From assembly GCA_018466975.1 (NCBI GenBank), contig CM031556.1, forward strand, positions 4,402,001 through 4,466,000: 64,000 bases of DNA, read 5' to 3'. The position numbers were made by a program, and so were the translations under genes. Below are positions 22,411-33,024 of this stretch, one piece after another (the stretch's first letter is position 1; each line of letters begins with the position of its first letter). Source of the DNA: Sparassis latifolia (taxonomy: Eukaryota; Basidiomycota; Agaricomycetes; Polyporales; Sparassidaceae). The notes under the pieces are model-generated. The model was not told the origin of the DNA, did not search any database, and saw nothing but the letters and a program-made list of their open reading frames with translations.

Positions 22411-23700
22411 CGCTGTTCGGGCAGAGGAAGCACCAGCGCGGCTGTTGCAGTCTGAGAGGCGACCGCACTGAGGTCGGATGCAGCCTTCCATATCCATCTG
22501 TCTGTCGTCAGGACCGCGCACATATGTGCAAACTCTGCACTACCCTGAGTGAGGAGCAAGAGGTCCCAGCGCCGGTGCATTTTGGATATACGTGCAAGTA
22601 GGTACTCGGGCAGAGGTCGCAATTGCGATCCTCCTCGAGTCCGGCATGCTTACCTATGTAGACACGTCCCTGCATCTCGTCGTGGAGATATCTGACCGTG
22701 GGCGTTATGAGCAGATACATGTAGTTGAATTGACGTGCCTCCGAGTGGAAAAGGAGAGCTTTGCGTGCTTCTTGCTAGAGATCTCTTGACCGTCGCGTCT
22801 ATGTCTATCAAGCACAGAGTGAGTCCCCTTCGGTCGGATCACTGAACTTGAATCTTCTTGTCTCCATCCAATAACTATTACGAACTGGTGTCTTGATGCA
22901 GTGGAGCGCATATATTTGAAGTACTCGCATAGTAGCCGCGATGTCAGCGCGACTCACCAGATCTATACGGCGAGATAGTCGAGATCCGGATACTACGTTT
23001 CCAGAAGGCAAGATGCGGTCGACAGACTTGGAGAGGCTGCAAAATAAAGTTGGAGTGTCAATGAGATTGTCGACTTAGACAACTATGGTGTCTATTACAT
23101 GGGCGAAGTCACAATAGGACGCCTGCAGTGTCTGACGCAACGAGTCCAGCTCTGCGGCGCAGGAACCCTCGACACTCCACTGCATCTCTCACCCCTCGTT
23201 CGCATGCCTTAAGGAGAGGGGGATAAGAAAGGAACTGATGGGGACTCACGCAGGTGTGGTGCCGCTAAGCAGAGCGCTAGTAGCACGGTGAATATTAGCA
23301 CTTCAGTGCTACATACCGTACCATCCCCGGGCAAATGACATCAGGTGCGGCACCGTCCAAGATCTAAACATTGCATCTTGTTCACAGGACTGAATGCAGC
23401 ACCACCGTATTCACACCGGAAGGCTGTGAGGATGAGACAGATGGGCAAGGGCCACGCTGAGATGCTGAAGTTCAATGGAGCGCGTATCATGCACGCACAT
23501 TGCAGAAGAACACGCACAGATATATTCCGATGGTGCCGAGCCTACTTCCACTACAGTATTGTCGTCTTTCATATCTGCCGTGCGCGATCGGAATCATCAA
23601 GGTTTTAACATACGAGGGGGAGATAGGCGCCAGGAGAATAGACGAGAAGCACCTCGAGTTTAGCCTGTAGAATTACGCTCACGATGGATCGCGTTATGGG
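22411..23700. other. Region without recognisable gene
   Basis: Short frames on the minus strand between about 22.5 and 23.2 kb have some intron-like signals, for example a GTAATA to TTGCAG stretch near 23.05-23.1 kb. I could not join them into a protein with any recognisable motif. It may be a decayed gene. Confidence 0.4.
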
Positions 23701-23710
23701 TGACTTTTCG

Positions 23711-23726
23711 GGTACCCTAGGGTACC
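23711..23726. repeat. 16-bp perfect palindrome at the edge of the repeat region
   Basis: GGTACCCTAGGGTACC is its own reverse complement. The next 90 bases contain three further CCTAGGG motifs in very GC-rich sequence, directly before the solo unit end at 23834. Confidence 0.8.
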
Positions 23727-23833
23727 TCCTGGGCCGGCGCTTATCGCCCTAGGGAAGGGCGCGCGCGCACCTAGGGCCGGCGCGCCAGTCGCCTAGGGCG
23801 TGCACTCCGGGTCGTGTCCTCGATGTTCAGACC

Positions 23834-24150
23834 TATCTATAGGCCGCAGGCCTAACGCTACGTTAGGCCGCCCGCCTTTCGGCCTCGACATCCCTTCCTT
23901 CCTCCCTCGTTTTCGGTCCCTCGGCTATCTCAAAAGAACGCCCGATATCGAATCTACCCACCACCCGAAGATGGGATTCGACCGAGCTCTCGGTCGCCGT
24001 GGCCACCGGCGGCAATCAGCCGACTTTCCCACCGCGCGCGTTTTCCACTTCTCGATTTTTTCCCATCCCCTTCGTCTACCTCTAGCCTCATATTGTATAT
24101 CGTCCGACAGCCTGACCTTCTGGCTTCAAGGGGCCACCGAATTCGAGAAG
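23834..24150. repeat. Solo, diverged copy of the GC-rich unit 5' end
   Basis: This begins with the same tatctatagg motif and compound inverted repeat (23840-23869) as the three full units. It follows them for about 320 bases with many substitutions and then leaves for unrelated sequence near 24150. It is older than the full copies and marks the edge of the repetitive domain. Confidence 0.85.
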
Positions 24151-25242
24151 GATGTCGCACTCTGGTCAAAGATTTCGCCGGGATAAGTTAGGTTGGATTT
24201 CAACAACAAATCTCAAGAGGCGGCTTAAAAGTGCAGACGAGGTCAAGAATCGCTTCTTGACGGGCACGTTTCGGCTGATGCCTCTTCAGTGCTCTCGCCA
24301 CCTGCTTTTATCTTCTGGGAAACCGCGCACGGACCATTTGGCCGTGTTTGGTTGCTCGCGCGGCGAAGCCGCGCGCACCGTGTAGCCGAGGGGAACGTGC
24401 GTTAGGTGGCGTCATGGCCAGGCTCCAGCCCGGGTCCAGGCAACTCCGACCGTGAGAGGCTCCGCAGGAGTATCACCAATCGGCACCTATTCCGAACCGA
24501 AGTTCTTCCGGCTAGCCAATCGACTAGCGCACATTCGTCCAAGGGACGGATTTAGCATATGATCCATAATCACTTACCGTTATTACCCGGCCCAACGCCT
24601 GGTCATCTGACCCGAGGTTTCGCCGTCGGGGTTAGTTATCGCACGTTCGAAAGATGGCGCGCTTGACTCAATTAGACAAACAAAGCACGCACCGAGGATG
24701 TTCCGAGCGGCAGCTCGGCTCGGGTCTTTCCGTGTGAACATCTTCGGAGTTTCCTCGGAAGACGGCCACCTGTTCATTTTTACTTCTCACGCTGTCGTGG
24801 AGTCTGTGCATCGTCACCAGTGACCAACTACTCAACCGGGTTAGGGCGAGATGGGAGGGTGGTGGCTTCTCAGGGGCTCCAGCGTGATCCGAGACCGGAG
24901 TCCCGGGCGCTTGCTACAGTAACATACAGCCGCTGACGGTCATAACATCCCGGGGAAATGATCGTCCCGGGTGCCGCCCGACGTCTTAATCAGAGTCCCG
25001 GAGGCAAGGTTGCACTTACGGCGCTCTTTCATCTTGGAGAAGGCACCAGCTCGCTTGGGGCTGAATCCCTGACAAGAGGACGTCACACGTCCGACAGGCG
25101 CTACTCTAAGACACGCATCTGGGCCGAAGGCCCAGAAGGGACGCAAGAAAGAAGCTCGAGGCTTCTTGTACGTAGGTCCGGTCCGTCTCGCGATAAGTCG
25201 GCAGGTGGTATGCTCAGTATGAGATAGCAATTATAGAACAGT
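24151..25242. other. Unassigned region between solo unit end and CACGTG cluster
   Basis: No gene is supported. An 8-bp hairpin (CGCGCGGC, loop GAA, at 24357-24375) lies in it. The remainder reads as anonymous, moderately GC-rich sequence, possibly a decayed mobile element without recognisable ends. Confidence 0.4.
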
Positions 25243-25397
25243 CACGTGCTCCGCACGTGATGTGGTCTAGACCATAATCACGTGACCAAGGCCCAGGCAC
25301 TTCCAAACTGGTGTGCCGAGATGCCGCCGAGTCACGTGACGGTGCTGCCGTGCACTTAAGCACGGGATCCAGCGGTGTCACGTGTTCGTGTCACGTG
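25243..25397. promoter_or_regulatory. Cluster of six CACGTG sites
   Basis: CACGTG occurs at 25243, 25254, 25279, 25333, 25379 and 25392. Five of the six read RTCACGTG on at least one strand, the consensus bound by Cbf1/CPF1-type bHLH proteins (CDEI in yeast). A 12-bp palindrome TGGTCTAGACCA lies between them (25263-25274). The cluster ends 22 bases before the first full GC-rich unit. The function is unknown: it could be a boundary, a bHLH promoter, or chance enriched by local duplication. Confidence 0.7.
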
Positions 25398-25425
25398 AGT
25401 TAGGTACCTTAGGTAAAGCTATCTA

Positions 25426-25455
25426 TAGGCCGCAGGCCTAACGCTACGTTAGGCC
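25426..25455. repeat. Compound inverted repeat at unit 5' end
   Basis: Two overlapping perfect stems share one arm. TAGGCC pairs with GGCCTA over a 3-base spacer, and GGCCTAACG pairs with CGTTAGGCC over another 3-base spacer. The same structure begins the other units (43632-43661 and 52181-52210) and the solo copy (23840-23869). Confidence 0.9.
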
Positions 25456-27283
25456 GCCCGACTTTCCGCCCCTGTATCCCTTCCTTCCTCCCTCGTTTCG
25501 GTCCCTCGGCTATCTCAAAAGATCGCCCGACATCGAATCTACCAACTACCCGAAGATACAGTTCGACGGAGATCTGGGTCGCCGTGGCCACCGGCGGCAA
25601 TCAGCCGACTTTCCCACCTCGCGCGTCTTCGACTCCTCGATTTTTTCTTGTCCTCACCCTCTACCCCTCGCCTCATATTGTATATCATCCGATAGCCTGG
25701 CCGTCTGGCTTCAAGATACTACCGATTTCGGGAGGGGTTCAGGAGTTTGGTCGACGATACAGCCGGGCGAAGTGGCGGGGTGCGCGCCGGCGCGCCCTTG
25801 GTGAGTTCTCTCCCTTCGTTTCCGACGTTGCGCTAACTCAATTCCCTCGAACGCGATAGCGTCCAGGTAGACGAAGGTCGTGGCTACAAGACGAGACCCC
25901 GCTCGGGAAGAATGACGAGGCCGTTGTGAAGATACAGGCGAGGGAAGTGGGCGGGCGCGCACCAGCGCGAACGAGGTATGCTGACCTCCTTTCAAAACTC
26001 TTCCATTCGCCCATTGAGGGGGCTCGAAGCTGCTTGCGAACCGTACAACGGGTCGTAGGCAGCTCGTTTCTGCCTGCCTGTCTCATTTCTCATCCAACGC
26101 AGCGCGTCAGTGTCGCGTTTCTCGAGCGACACGACCTCTACCCCTTGCGGTCCCCTGCACCATCGAAGGCGAACGTTCGACCGCGCGTTCACTCTGGAGG
26201 GTTGTAGGGGCCCGAGGTAAGTAAAAGAAACACTCTTTGTTTGTTTTTCAGCCGTGCTAATCTCATACAGCAGTGTTGTCGTCGCGCCGGCCACCGCGGT
26301 GCCACAATGGCACTCAGCTCCCTCCTCGCGGTCTCCACCCGCCGACGAAGGCCCGCGTCGACTCCCAGGACCCTCACCCAACCCTCCTCGACGTGTGTTC
26401 AACCCCTGTGTGAACGATCGCGCCCCGGTTGTCACGCCGGCTGCCGCAGTGCAACGACCACGCCGACCTCCCTCCTTGCGGTCTCCAGGTTCCGACGCTG
26501 GCCGGCGTCACCTCACCCTCCTTGACTCGCGTTCGCCCGCTGTGGTGAACGACCGCGCCTTGGTCGTCAAGCCGGCCACCGCGATGCAACGACCTCGCCG
26601 ACCTCCCTCCTGGCATTCTCTAGCGCCCGACGCTGGCCCGCGTCACCTCCTAGCACCGTCAGCCAGCCCTCCTTGACTCTCGTTCGCCGTCTGCGGTGAA
26701 CGACTGCGCACTGGACCTCCCGTCGAACATCGAGTGCCGGCCGGTCGGCTCGATGTCTCTGGCGCACTCAAACGCAATGCATTTGAGCGCGCGTTCGCCC
26801 AGCAGTGGTCGGGCCATATAGGTGAGTAAAAAATATCTGTTATTGGTTTTTTTTAACGGTGCCAACAACCTCTAGAAGACCCGACGCCGACGCAGGGAAC
26901 GCGGAGCGACGACGGAGCTACTCGCGACGACGGGGGACGCGTTGCGGATTTGGGAATATACGAGTGATGGGCAGCCTGCTATGTCGTCGTACGTGGGCCG
27001 GCAGCCAACTTCGAGTGGGCATCGACTGGTGACGAAGATCGCGTATGCGCTCCCTCTCTCAGAAGTCCTTTAGCTTACGATTGCACTGTACTACTACAGC
27101 AAAGTAAAGTACAGAACCATGGGATGGGTGCGCCACTGATGAACTTTCACCATCCCCCGACCCTCTTCGATGTGCTCAGGCAGACCACGGCAAACGACGG
27201 CACCGCAGTGGTCGCGTCGGCCACCGCGGAGTGACCGCGCTGACCTCCCTCCTTGCGGTGTCGAGGCCCCGACGCTGGCCCGC

Positions 27284-27366
27284 CAATAAGCATAACGGCC
27301 CCGCCATTAAGCATAACGGCCGCCCCGTAAGTATAACGGTCCCGCGACTAAGCATAACGGCCGGCG
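27284..27366. repeat. Four tandem TAAGCATAACGG repeats
   Basis: Four copies, one as taagtataacgg, are spaced about 18-23 bases apart. They are also present at about 45489-45570 and 53897-53978 in the other units. Confidence 0.85.
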
Positions 27367-27457
27367 GGGCGTGGGAATGCCGCCACCGAACAAGCGCCGG
27401 CCGGACTTGGACATTTTCGCGCTGCTGTTGCTGCCCTCACCGTTGCGCCACCCTTCC

Positions 27458-27488
27458 ACAACGCCGAGGAGTATCTCCTCGGCGTTGT
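27458..27488. repeat. Perfect 14-bp hairpin with 3-base loop
   Basis: ACAACGCCGAGGAG (27458-27471) pairs completely with 27475-27488 over the loop TAT and is followed by a T-rich stretch. It is conserved in units 2 (45662-45692) and 3 (54070-54100). Confidence 0.9.
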
Positions 27489-28120
27489 TCTGCTTTTCTT
27501 TTCATCCTCTTGCTTGTTTCCGCCGTCTTTTCTGGTTTCTTCCGGGACCTGGCGCTGACGCGCCATGTCTCCTGGCTACACCTTCTCCCTCCACCTCGCG
27601 CTCCCCAGGCCGTCGAACGCAAACGTTCGGCAGCACGTTTACTTTCGGAGGTCGAAGGGCATTTCAGGTAAGTATAAAAAGCCTTCTGTGCCTGTCCGCG
27701 GTGCTAACATTTTGCAGCCACGTCGTTGTCGCGCCAGCCACCGCGGTGCAACAACGACGCACTGCCTCCTCCTCGCGGTCGTGGAGGCCCGCTGAAACCT
27801 CACCACACCCCATGCCACCTCCCTGCACCCTTCATCGACCCTCCTCTTCGCGCGCAGGCCGACCACGGTGAATGACGGCGCCCCGGTCGTCGCACCGGCC
27901 TCCACCCTCTGCCTCGCTCTTCCAGGCCGTCGAACGTGACTGTTCCGTGGCACGTTGGTTTTCGGAGGACGAAGGGCAATCCAGGTGAGTCCAAAAAAAA
28001 GCTTCTGTCCCTATTCCGCGGTGCTAACATTTTGTAGCCGCGTCGTCGTTGCGCCGGCCACCTAGGTGCAAAAGCGGCGCGCAGCCCCCTCCTCGCGGTC
28101 GCGGAGGCCCCTCGAAGCCT

Positions 28121-28720
28121 CTCTCCACCTCCCTGCACCCTCCCTCGGCCCTCTTCGACCCGCGCAGGCCCACGGCAGCGAACGACGGCGACGCGGTGGT
28201 CGCGTCGGCCACCGCAGTGCGACGAAGGCTCTCAGCCCCAACTACAGCATTGCCAAGGCCCGCGGGGCCCAGGCAGCCTCTCCACCTCCCCGCACCCTCC
28301 CTCGGCTGTCTTCGACCCGCGCAGGCCCACGGCGGCGAACGACAGCCACGCGGTGCAACGATGGCCCCGCCACAAGTCTGCCAAGGCCTCGGGCGGCCTT
28401 TCTCCACCTCCCTGCACCCTCCCTCGGCCGTCTTCGACCTGCGCAGGCCCGCGGAGGCGAATGACGGCCACGTGGTGCAACGACGCCCCACGACAAGTTT
28501 TCCAAGGCCCGAGCGGCCTCTCTCCACCTCCCTGCGCCTCCCTCGGTCCCTTTTGACCCGCGCAGGCCCACAGCGACGAACGATGGCCACGCGGTGCAAC
28601 GACGGCCCCGCCACAAGTCTGCCAAGGCCCTAGGCAGCCTCTCCACTAACCCGCACCCTCCCTCAGCCTCTTCGACCCGTGCAGGCCCACGGAGGCGAAC
28701 GACGGTGGCGCAGAGGTCGT
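28121..28720. repeat. Tandem minisatellite, about 120-bp period
   Basis: About five degenerate copies, each holding ccacctccctgcaccctccc, then cgcaggccca and gccacgcggtgcaacg, recur at spacings of roughly 120 bases; the first spacing is longer. The corresponding arrays start near 46329 and 54737 in units 2 and 3. Confidence 0.8.
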
Positions 28721-29916
28721 GTCGGCCACCACGGTTCAACGACGGCGTGAAGCCCCTGCCACACGGTCGCCAAAGCCCGCCTGGGCTCCCCTTGCACCTC
28801 GCCCCTCCCCTCGCCCCTCACCTCTCCACCCTCTTCGCCCGTTCGCGCGGGTAGCTGACACGCGGACGGCGAGGCAACATCTCGCGGGCGCTCGAGGTCG
28901 ACGGGATGCAGCCCGCCGTCAACCTTGGTGACACCCTCTCCCTCCGCCTCGGGCTCCCCCAGGCCGTTGAACGCAAATGTTCGGCGGCACGTTTGTTTTC
29001 GGAGGTCGAAGGGCATGCCAGGTAAATAAAAAAATCTTCTTTGTCCCTATCCCACCGTGCTAACTTTTCGCAGTCTCATCGTTGTCGTGCCGGCCAACGC
29101 GATGCAACAGCAGCGCGTTGCCCCCTCCTCGCGGTCGCCGAGGCCCCTCTAAGTCTCAATGCACCCAACTCCACCTCCCTGCACCCTCCGCCAACCGTCT
29201 TCTTCGCGCGCAGGCCCACCACGATGAACGACGGCGCCCCGGTCGTCACACCGGCCTCCACCCTCCGCCTCGCGCTCCCCCAGGCCGTCGAACGCAAACG
29301 TTCGGCGGCACGTTTATTTTCGAAGGTCGAAGGGCATGCCAGGTAAGTAAAAAAAGCTTTGTTGTCCCTATCCCACCGTGCTAATATTTTGCAGCCCCTT
29401 CGTTGTCGCGCCAGCCACCGCGGTGCAACAGGGGCGCATTGCCCCCTCCTCGCGGTCGCCTCGAAGCCTCGCCACATCCCCCCCCCACCTCCCCGCAGCC
29501 TCCCTCGGCCCTCTTCGACGTGCTCAGGCAGACCACGGCGAACGACGGCACCGCAGTGGTCGCGTCGGCCACCGCGGAGGAACGACCACACCGACCTCCC
29601 TCCTCGCGGTCTCCAGGCCCCGACGCTGGCCCTCGTCACCTCCCAGCACCGTCAGCCAACCCTCATCGACTCTCGTTCGCCATCTGGGGCGAACGACTGT
29701 ACCCCGAACCTGCCCTCGAAGATCGAGCACCGGTCATGTCCACCTCTCTCGCGGACTGAAACGCAACGCGCTTCAGCATCCGTATATCCAGCAGTGCTCG
29801 CGCAGTAGAGGTAAGTACAAAATATTTTTTCGGTTTTTTCTAACGGTGCTAATGACCTCCACCCCAGTTGACACGCTACATCGACGGGCACGCACATCCG
29901 CCGCCCCGCTCCTCTC

Positions 29917-30062
29917 GAACGCCGCAGATCCACTCCTCTCGCACGCCCCGTCTCACTCCTCTCGAACGCCGCAGATCCACTCCTCTCGCACGCCCCCGTC
30001 CCACTCCTCTCGAACGCCGCGGTCCCACTCCCCTCGAACGCCCCCGTCCCTTTCCCCTCGAA
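29917..30062. repeat. Short tandem repeat of about 24-bp period
   Basis: The units are of the type ctcctctcgaacgccgc and are repeated about six times. Copies differ between the three GC-rich units by single C's in C-runs, which shift the open reading frame. That is why a long open frame across this region is seen only in unit 2. Confidence 0.8.
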
Positions 30063-31499
30063 CGCCGCGATCTGCGCACAAGGCACCTCGGTCCTCGTCC
30101 GCGGGGGCCAGCCACAGACGCGGAACGCGCAGCAACAACGGGCCGTCACACTAGGTCGACAGGCACGCACGCTCGTCCGGGAGAGGTGCGCTAGCCTCCT
30201 CACCGTACATTTAGAATTGTGTGCGGACTCACTGTCGACCGCACGCACAACGCGCGTACTGTCTGCGGTACGCTCGTCTATCCCCCACGTCGTTTTTCGT
30301 TCCTGCCCTGGCCAGGTGCGCACGAACCTTCCGACCCTCCCCCTTCGCCCCGGCTTGCCCGACGCAGGATACTCACGTGCGCTCGTTCCGCCGCAAAGAA
30401 AAACGGCTCGCGTTTCTGGCGTGCCGCGAAGTGCTCGACGTGCGCGTGCGGAAATCGCCGTGTTCTTCCTCCCCCCGGGGACGCGCGGATGCTCAGACGA
30501 TGGAAGAGCAGGCAACGCGCCCGCAGCAGGACGCTCGCATCAAAATCTGCGGCTTTGTCTGTTCGCCGCTGTTCGCCGCACAGAAGACACTCACAGCGCG
30601 GAGACGTCAGCGGGTGGGAATTTGTACAACGACGACGCGATATCGTATGTACAAGTTAAGATTTATCGTCCCCTTGCAAGATCACCTCGCGTTTTCGCCA
30701 CTCCCAATCTGCTCGTCACCGACATCGATGCACGCGCTTGCCAACGCAATACTCCACGCCGGCCATCCTTTGCAGGTGAGTCCGCGTTGGCACATGCCCA
30801 CGTCATCGTGCGCATCGTGCACGTTGTAGAGCACAACTAGCTCCGCGTGTACTGCTGCGGTGCCCTTCACGTGTGGACTCCACCATGGTACCGCCGCCTT
30901 CAACTCCATCTTCTCGCGCAACTGCGCCCCGCCCCTCCGTGCTTGTCGCAACTGCGCCCTCGCACCCTCGCATAAGACATAGCACCCCGTCCAGAAGGCA
31001 GTGCCTCGCCTCGAACACCCTCTCCTCAAACACCCTCTCGAGCTCTATACTTCGCGGGGCTCCCACCACGCGATCCCAACTACTCCCCACGCTTTCGCGC
31101 GTCAGGGCGCCGATCTCTGCGCGCGTGCCTATCCCGTACATACGTCGTAGCTACTACTAATACATTTCTGGCATTTCTCATGCTCCGAATGCGCACCACG
31201 CTCCACCTGCGCAAACAGCACACCGAGTGAGTGCGACACGTCCGAACAGAGTTTGCATGCCCAGGCATGGCCAGGTGCACGTCTCCAATCCACACCCTCA
31301 GGCATCAACGAGATGCGCCAGACATGTTCGACCTCCACCGCACACCCCTCCACAAAGAGCCAGCCCGCATCAAAAAAATATATTTCATTCAAAGCGGTCC
31401 TGCATGGGATGTCAGCGGGGTGCAACGTGAGCAAGGAGCGGGAACGCACCGATCGCTATGTTACATGCGTGCGCTCAGTGTCTACCAGCTGCAGAAATC

Positions 31500-32180
31500 G
31501 GCCAGAGCGGGGGATGAATCAATGACGTGGGGCGTATATCTGATGGGAGGACGGGGCGAGCGTGTGTGCAGATGGGCGAGCATAGAGGATTGTCGGTGTC
31601 ACTATAGGAAAGACGTGGGGAACGTACCGTGGTGGGTCGCGTCCATCTCCGACATGCTGGCAACATTTCGGATGGAATGAGAATGATGTAAATCAGTGAA
31701 GAAATGTGAGAGAGGCGCGAATTGACCTACTGGTCACATGCAAGCGCCGTACTTGTTGTCCGAGACCCAGGGAGGAACGACCGCGAAGGGAGTGCAGACG
31801 GAGGAGGGAGTGCAGACGGAGGAGGGAGTGCAGACGGAGGAGGGAGTGCAGATGGAGGAGGGAGTGCAGACGGAGGAGGGCAGGCGACAGACAGCGAGCG
31901 GGAGAGGTGCGCATTTGACATCTGCTATGCAAGCGCGGGCAGAGGAGGAGCAGCGGTGATGGTAGGAGGATGGGCGAGCATGGAAGAGGGTTGTCAGCAT
32001 CACCATGGGAAAGCCGTGGAGAACATACCGTGGTGGGCCGCATCAGTCTCCGACGCGCGAGCAACATTTCTGATGGGAAAACATTGTAAATGAGTGTAGA
32101 AACATGAGGAAAGCGTGATTTGACTTACTGATTGTACGCGAAAGTCGTGCTTGTCGTCCGAGACCCAAAGAGCAACAACC
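31500..32180. repeat. Tandemly duplicated exon-like segment (minus-strand sense)
   Basis: Two related stretches, about 31505-31785 and 31955-32180, share ccgtggtggg, gcaacatttc, gaaatgtga-like and cgtccgagaccca-like blocks in the same order. On the minus strand each has an exon-like block encoding WVSDDKHDFRVQS (in the partner WVSDNKYGACM). A gtaagtcaa to ccatcag intron-like stretch of about 60 bases follows, then an exon-like block ending in a gtatgt or gtacgt donor. No family is recognised. It is repeated in the other units. Confidence 0.6.
31788..31880. repeat. 18-bp tandem repeat, about five copies
   Basis: The unit is GGAGTGCAGACGGAGGAG, one copy with a C to T change. It is present unchanged at about 49994-50086 and 58395-58487. 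Confidence 0.95.
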
Positions 32181-32829
32181 GCGCATTTATCATCTTGTGG
32201 GGTGCTGGAGAGTGCTGACAAGCACACGGAGGTAAGAGGAGCGGGAAAAAGGTGGTGGAATCGAGGTCGAGAGGAGGAGAGGGAGGTGACGCTAGCCTAC
32301 GCGCCGGTTCGAATCATGTTTGCTAGCCTCGTGTAGGCGCTTCTGCCGCTGTGAGCGCCGCATGACATAGCTTACTGAGATTCTGTGGTGAGATTTATGA
32401 CGTCCCCGCCATCTAATCTTCCGGAGAAGGGTATGCGCTGCAGGCAGGACACTTACTCTAAGATATTCAGAATTCCGCATGCGCTCACCAGCTGGCATTT
32501 ACATGCAGGTGTTCCCTGGCCGCATTTCGTCCGTTTCAAGGATGCATATTCATCCGCACGGCGTTTGAAACTGTCGGTGAGCGAACACATCTGCGTAGAG
32601 ATTACATGCACGCGAGCCTTGGGACATGTTGCACAGCTCATGCCCAGAGTTGGCAGCTGCCGTCCTCGTCCAATATGTGACTAAGCCACACACGCAGAAG
32701 GCGGAGCAAAAGTGTGCGAGCATGCAACCAACTCCCCTTGATATATATTGCTTCATCCTACCGTTAGGCCACCGGACTTTTGGCCTCGGCACCTGTTCAC
32801 TTGGACATCACGTAATACAAAGCACGGTC

Positions 32830-32990
32830 ACCTCAGTGTTATCTGAGCGTCAGTTATCTCCGCGTTATCTGGCTGTTATCTGAATGTTATGCTGAGGAGC
32901 ATTATCTGAATGTCAGGCTGACTGAGCGTTATCTGAGCGTTAGGCTGACTGGCGTCATCTAACTGTTAGTTGACCATTATCTGAATGACA
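32830..32990. repeat. Degenerate GTTATCTGA minisatellite at unit 3' end
   Basis: Units such as gttatctgagc and gttatctgaatg, and the related aggctgact, recur at about 12-15 base spacing just before the AT-rich satellite. They are also present at about 51037-51195 and 59440-59600. Confidence 0.8.
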
Positions 32991-33024
32991 CATGGTCATG
33001 TGAGTCAGTGTATAGACCTGGAAC

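Larger units (their letters stand above)
26217..29867 (+). other. Array of intron-like elements in repeated exon-like modules, unit 1
   Basis: Seven short elements have a full fungal intron grammar: 26217-26270, 26822-26875, 27668-27717, 27985-28037, 29022-29073, 29343-29394 and 29811-29867. Each has a GTRAGT or GTAAAT donor, an A-rich then T-rich body, a branch site in the context GTGCTAAY (gtgccaac in the second), and an AG acceptor 9-20 bases later. The exon-like blocks between them share sequence: a start block (gccaccgcggtgcaac) and, before most donors, a short block encoding AVERKRSAARL-like peptides. The frame is not kept from copy to copy, because small indels that are not multiples of three intervene. 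A spliced non-coding transcript or a dead amplified gene fragment is therefore more likely than a protein. Confidence 0.7.
25420..33024. repeat. GC-rich macro-satellite unit 1 (7605 bp)
   Basis: This is the first of three full units. It is collinear with 43626-51230 and of the same length, with scattered single-base and homopolymer differences. The stretch around 25940-26010 differs more from units 2 and 3, which agree with each other there. Its content in order is: compound inverted repeat, 25426-25455; seven intron-like modules, 26217-29867; TAAGCATAACGG repeats, 27284-27366; hairpin, 27458-27488; a repeat of about 120 bp, 28121-28720; a repeat of about 24 bp, 29917-30062; a duplicated minus-strand exon-like segment, 31500-32180; an 18-bp repeat, 31788-31880; GTTATCTGA-type repeats, 32830-32990. 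No transposase, reverse transcriptase or other known protein is encoded. It passes into AT-rich satellite at 33025. Confidence 0.95.

Noticed and set aside
22134..22601. 155-residue open frame downstream of MCR1
   Set aside because: It lies across an imperfect direct repeat, has no motif, and no splice-supported extension was found.
27458..27500. Hairpin plus T-run as a bacterial-type terminator
   Set aside because: The window is fungal nuclear DNA, so intrinsic termination of this kind is not expected. Kept only as a conserved stem-loop.
32309..32318. ggttcgaatc resembling a tRNA T-loop (B box), repeated near 50515 and 58916
   Set aside because: No A box, no 5-bp T stem and no acceptor stem can be drawn around it.
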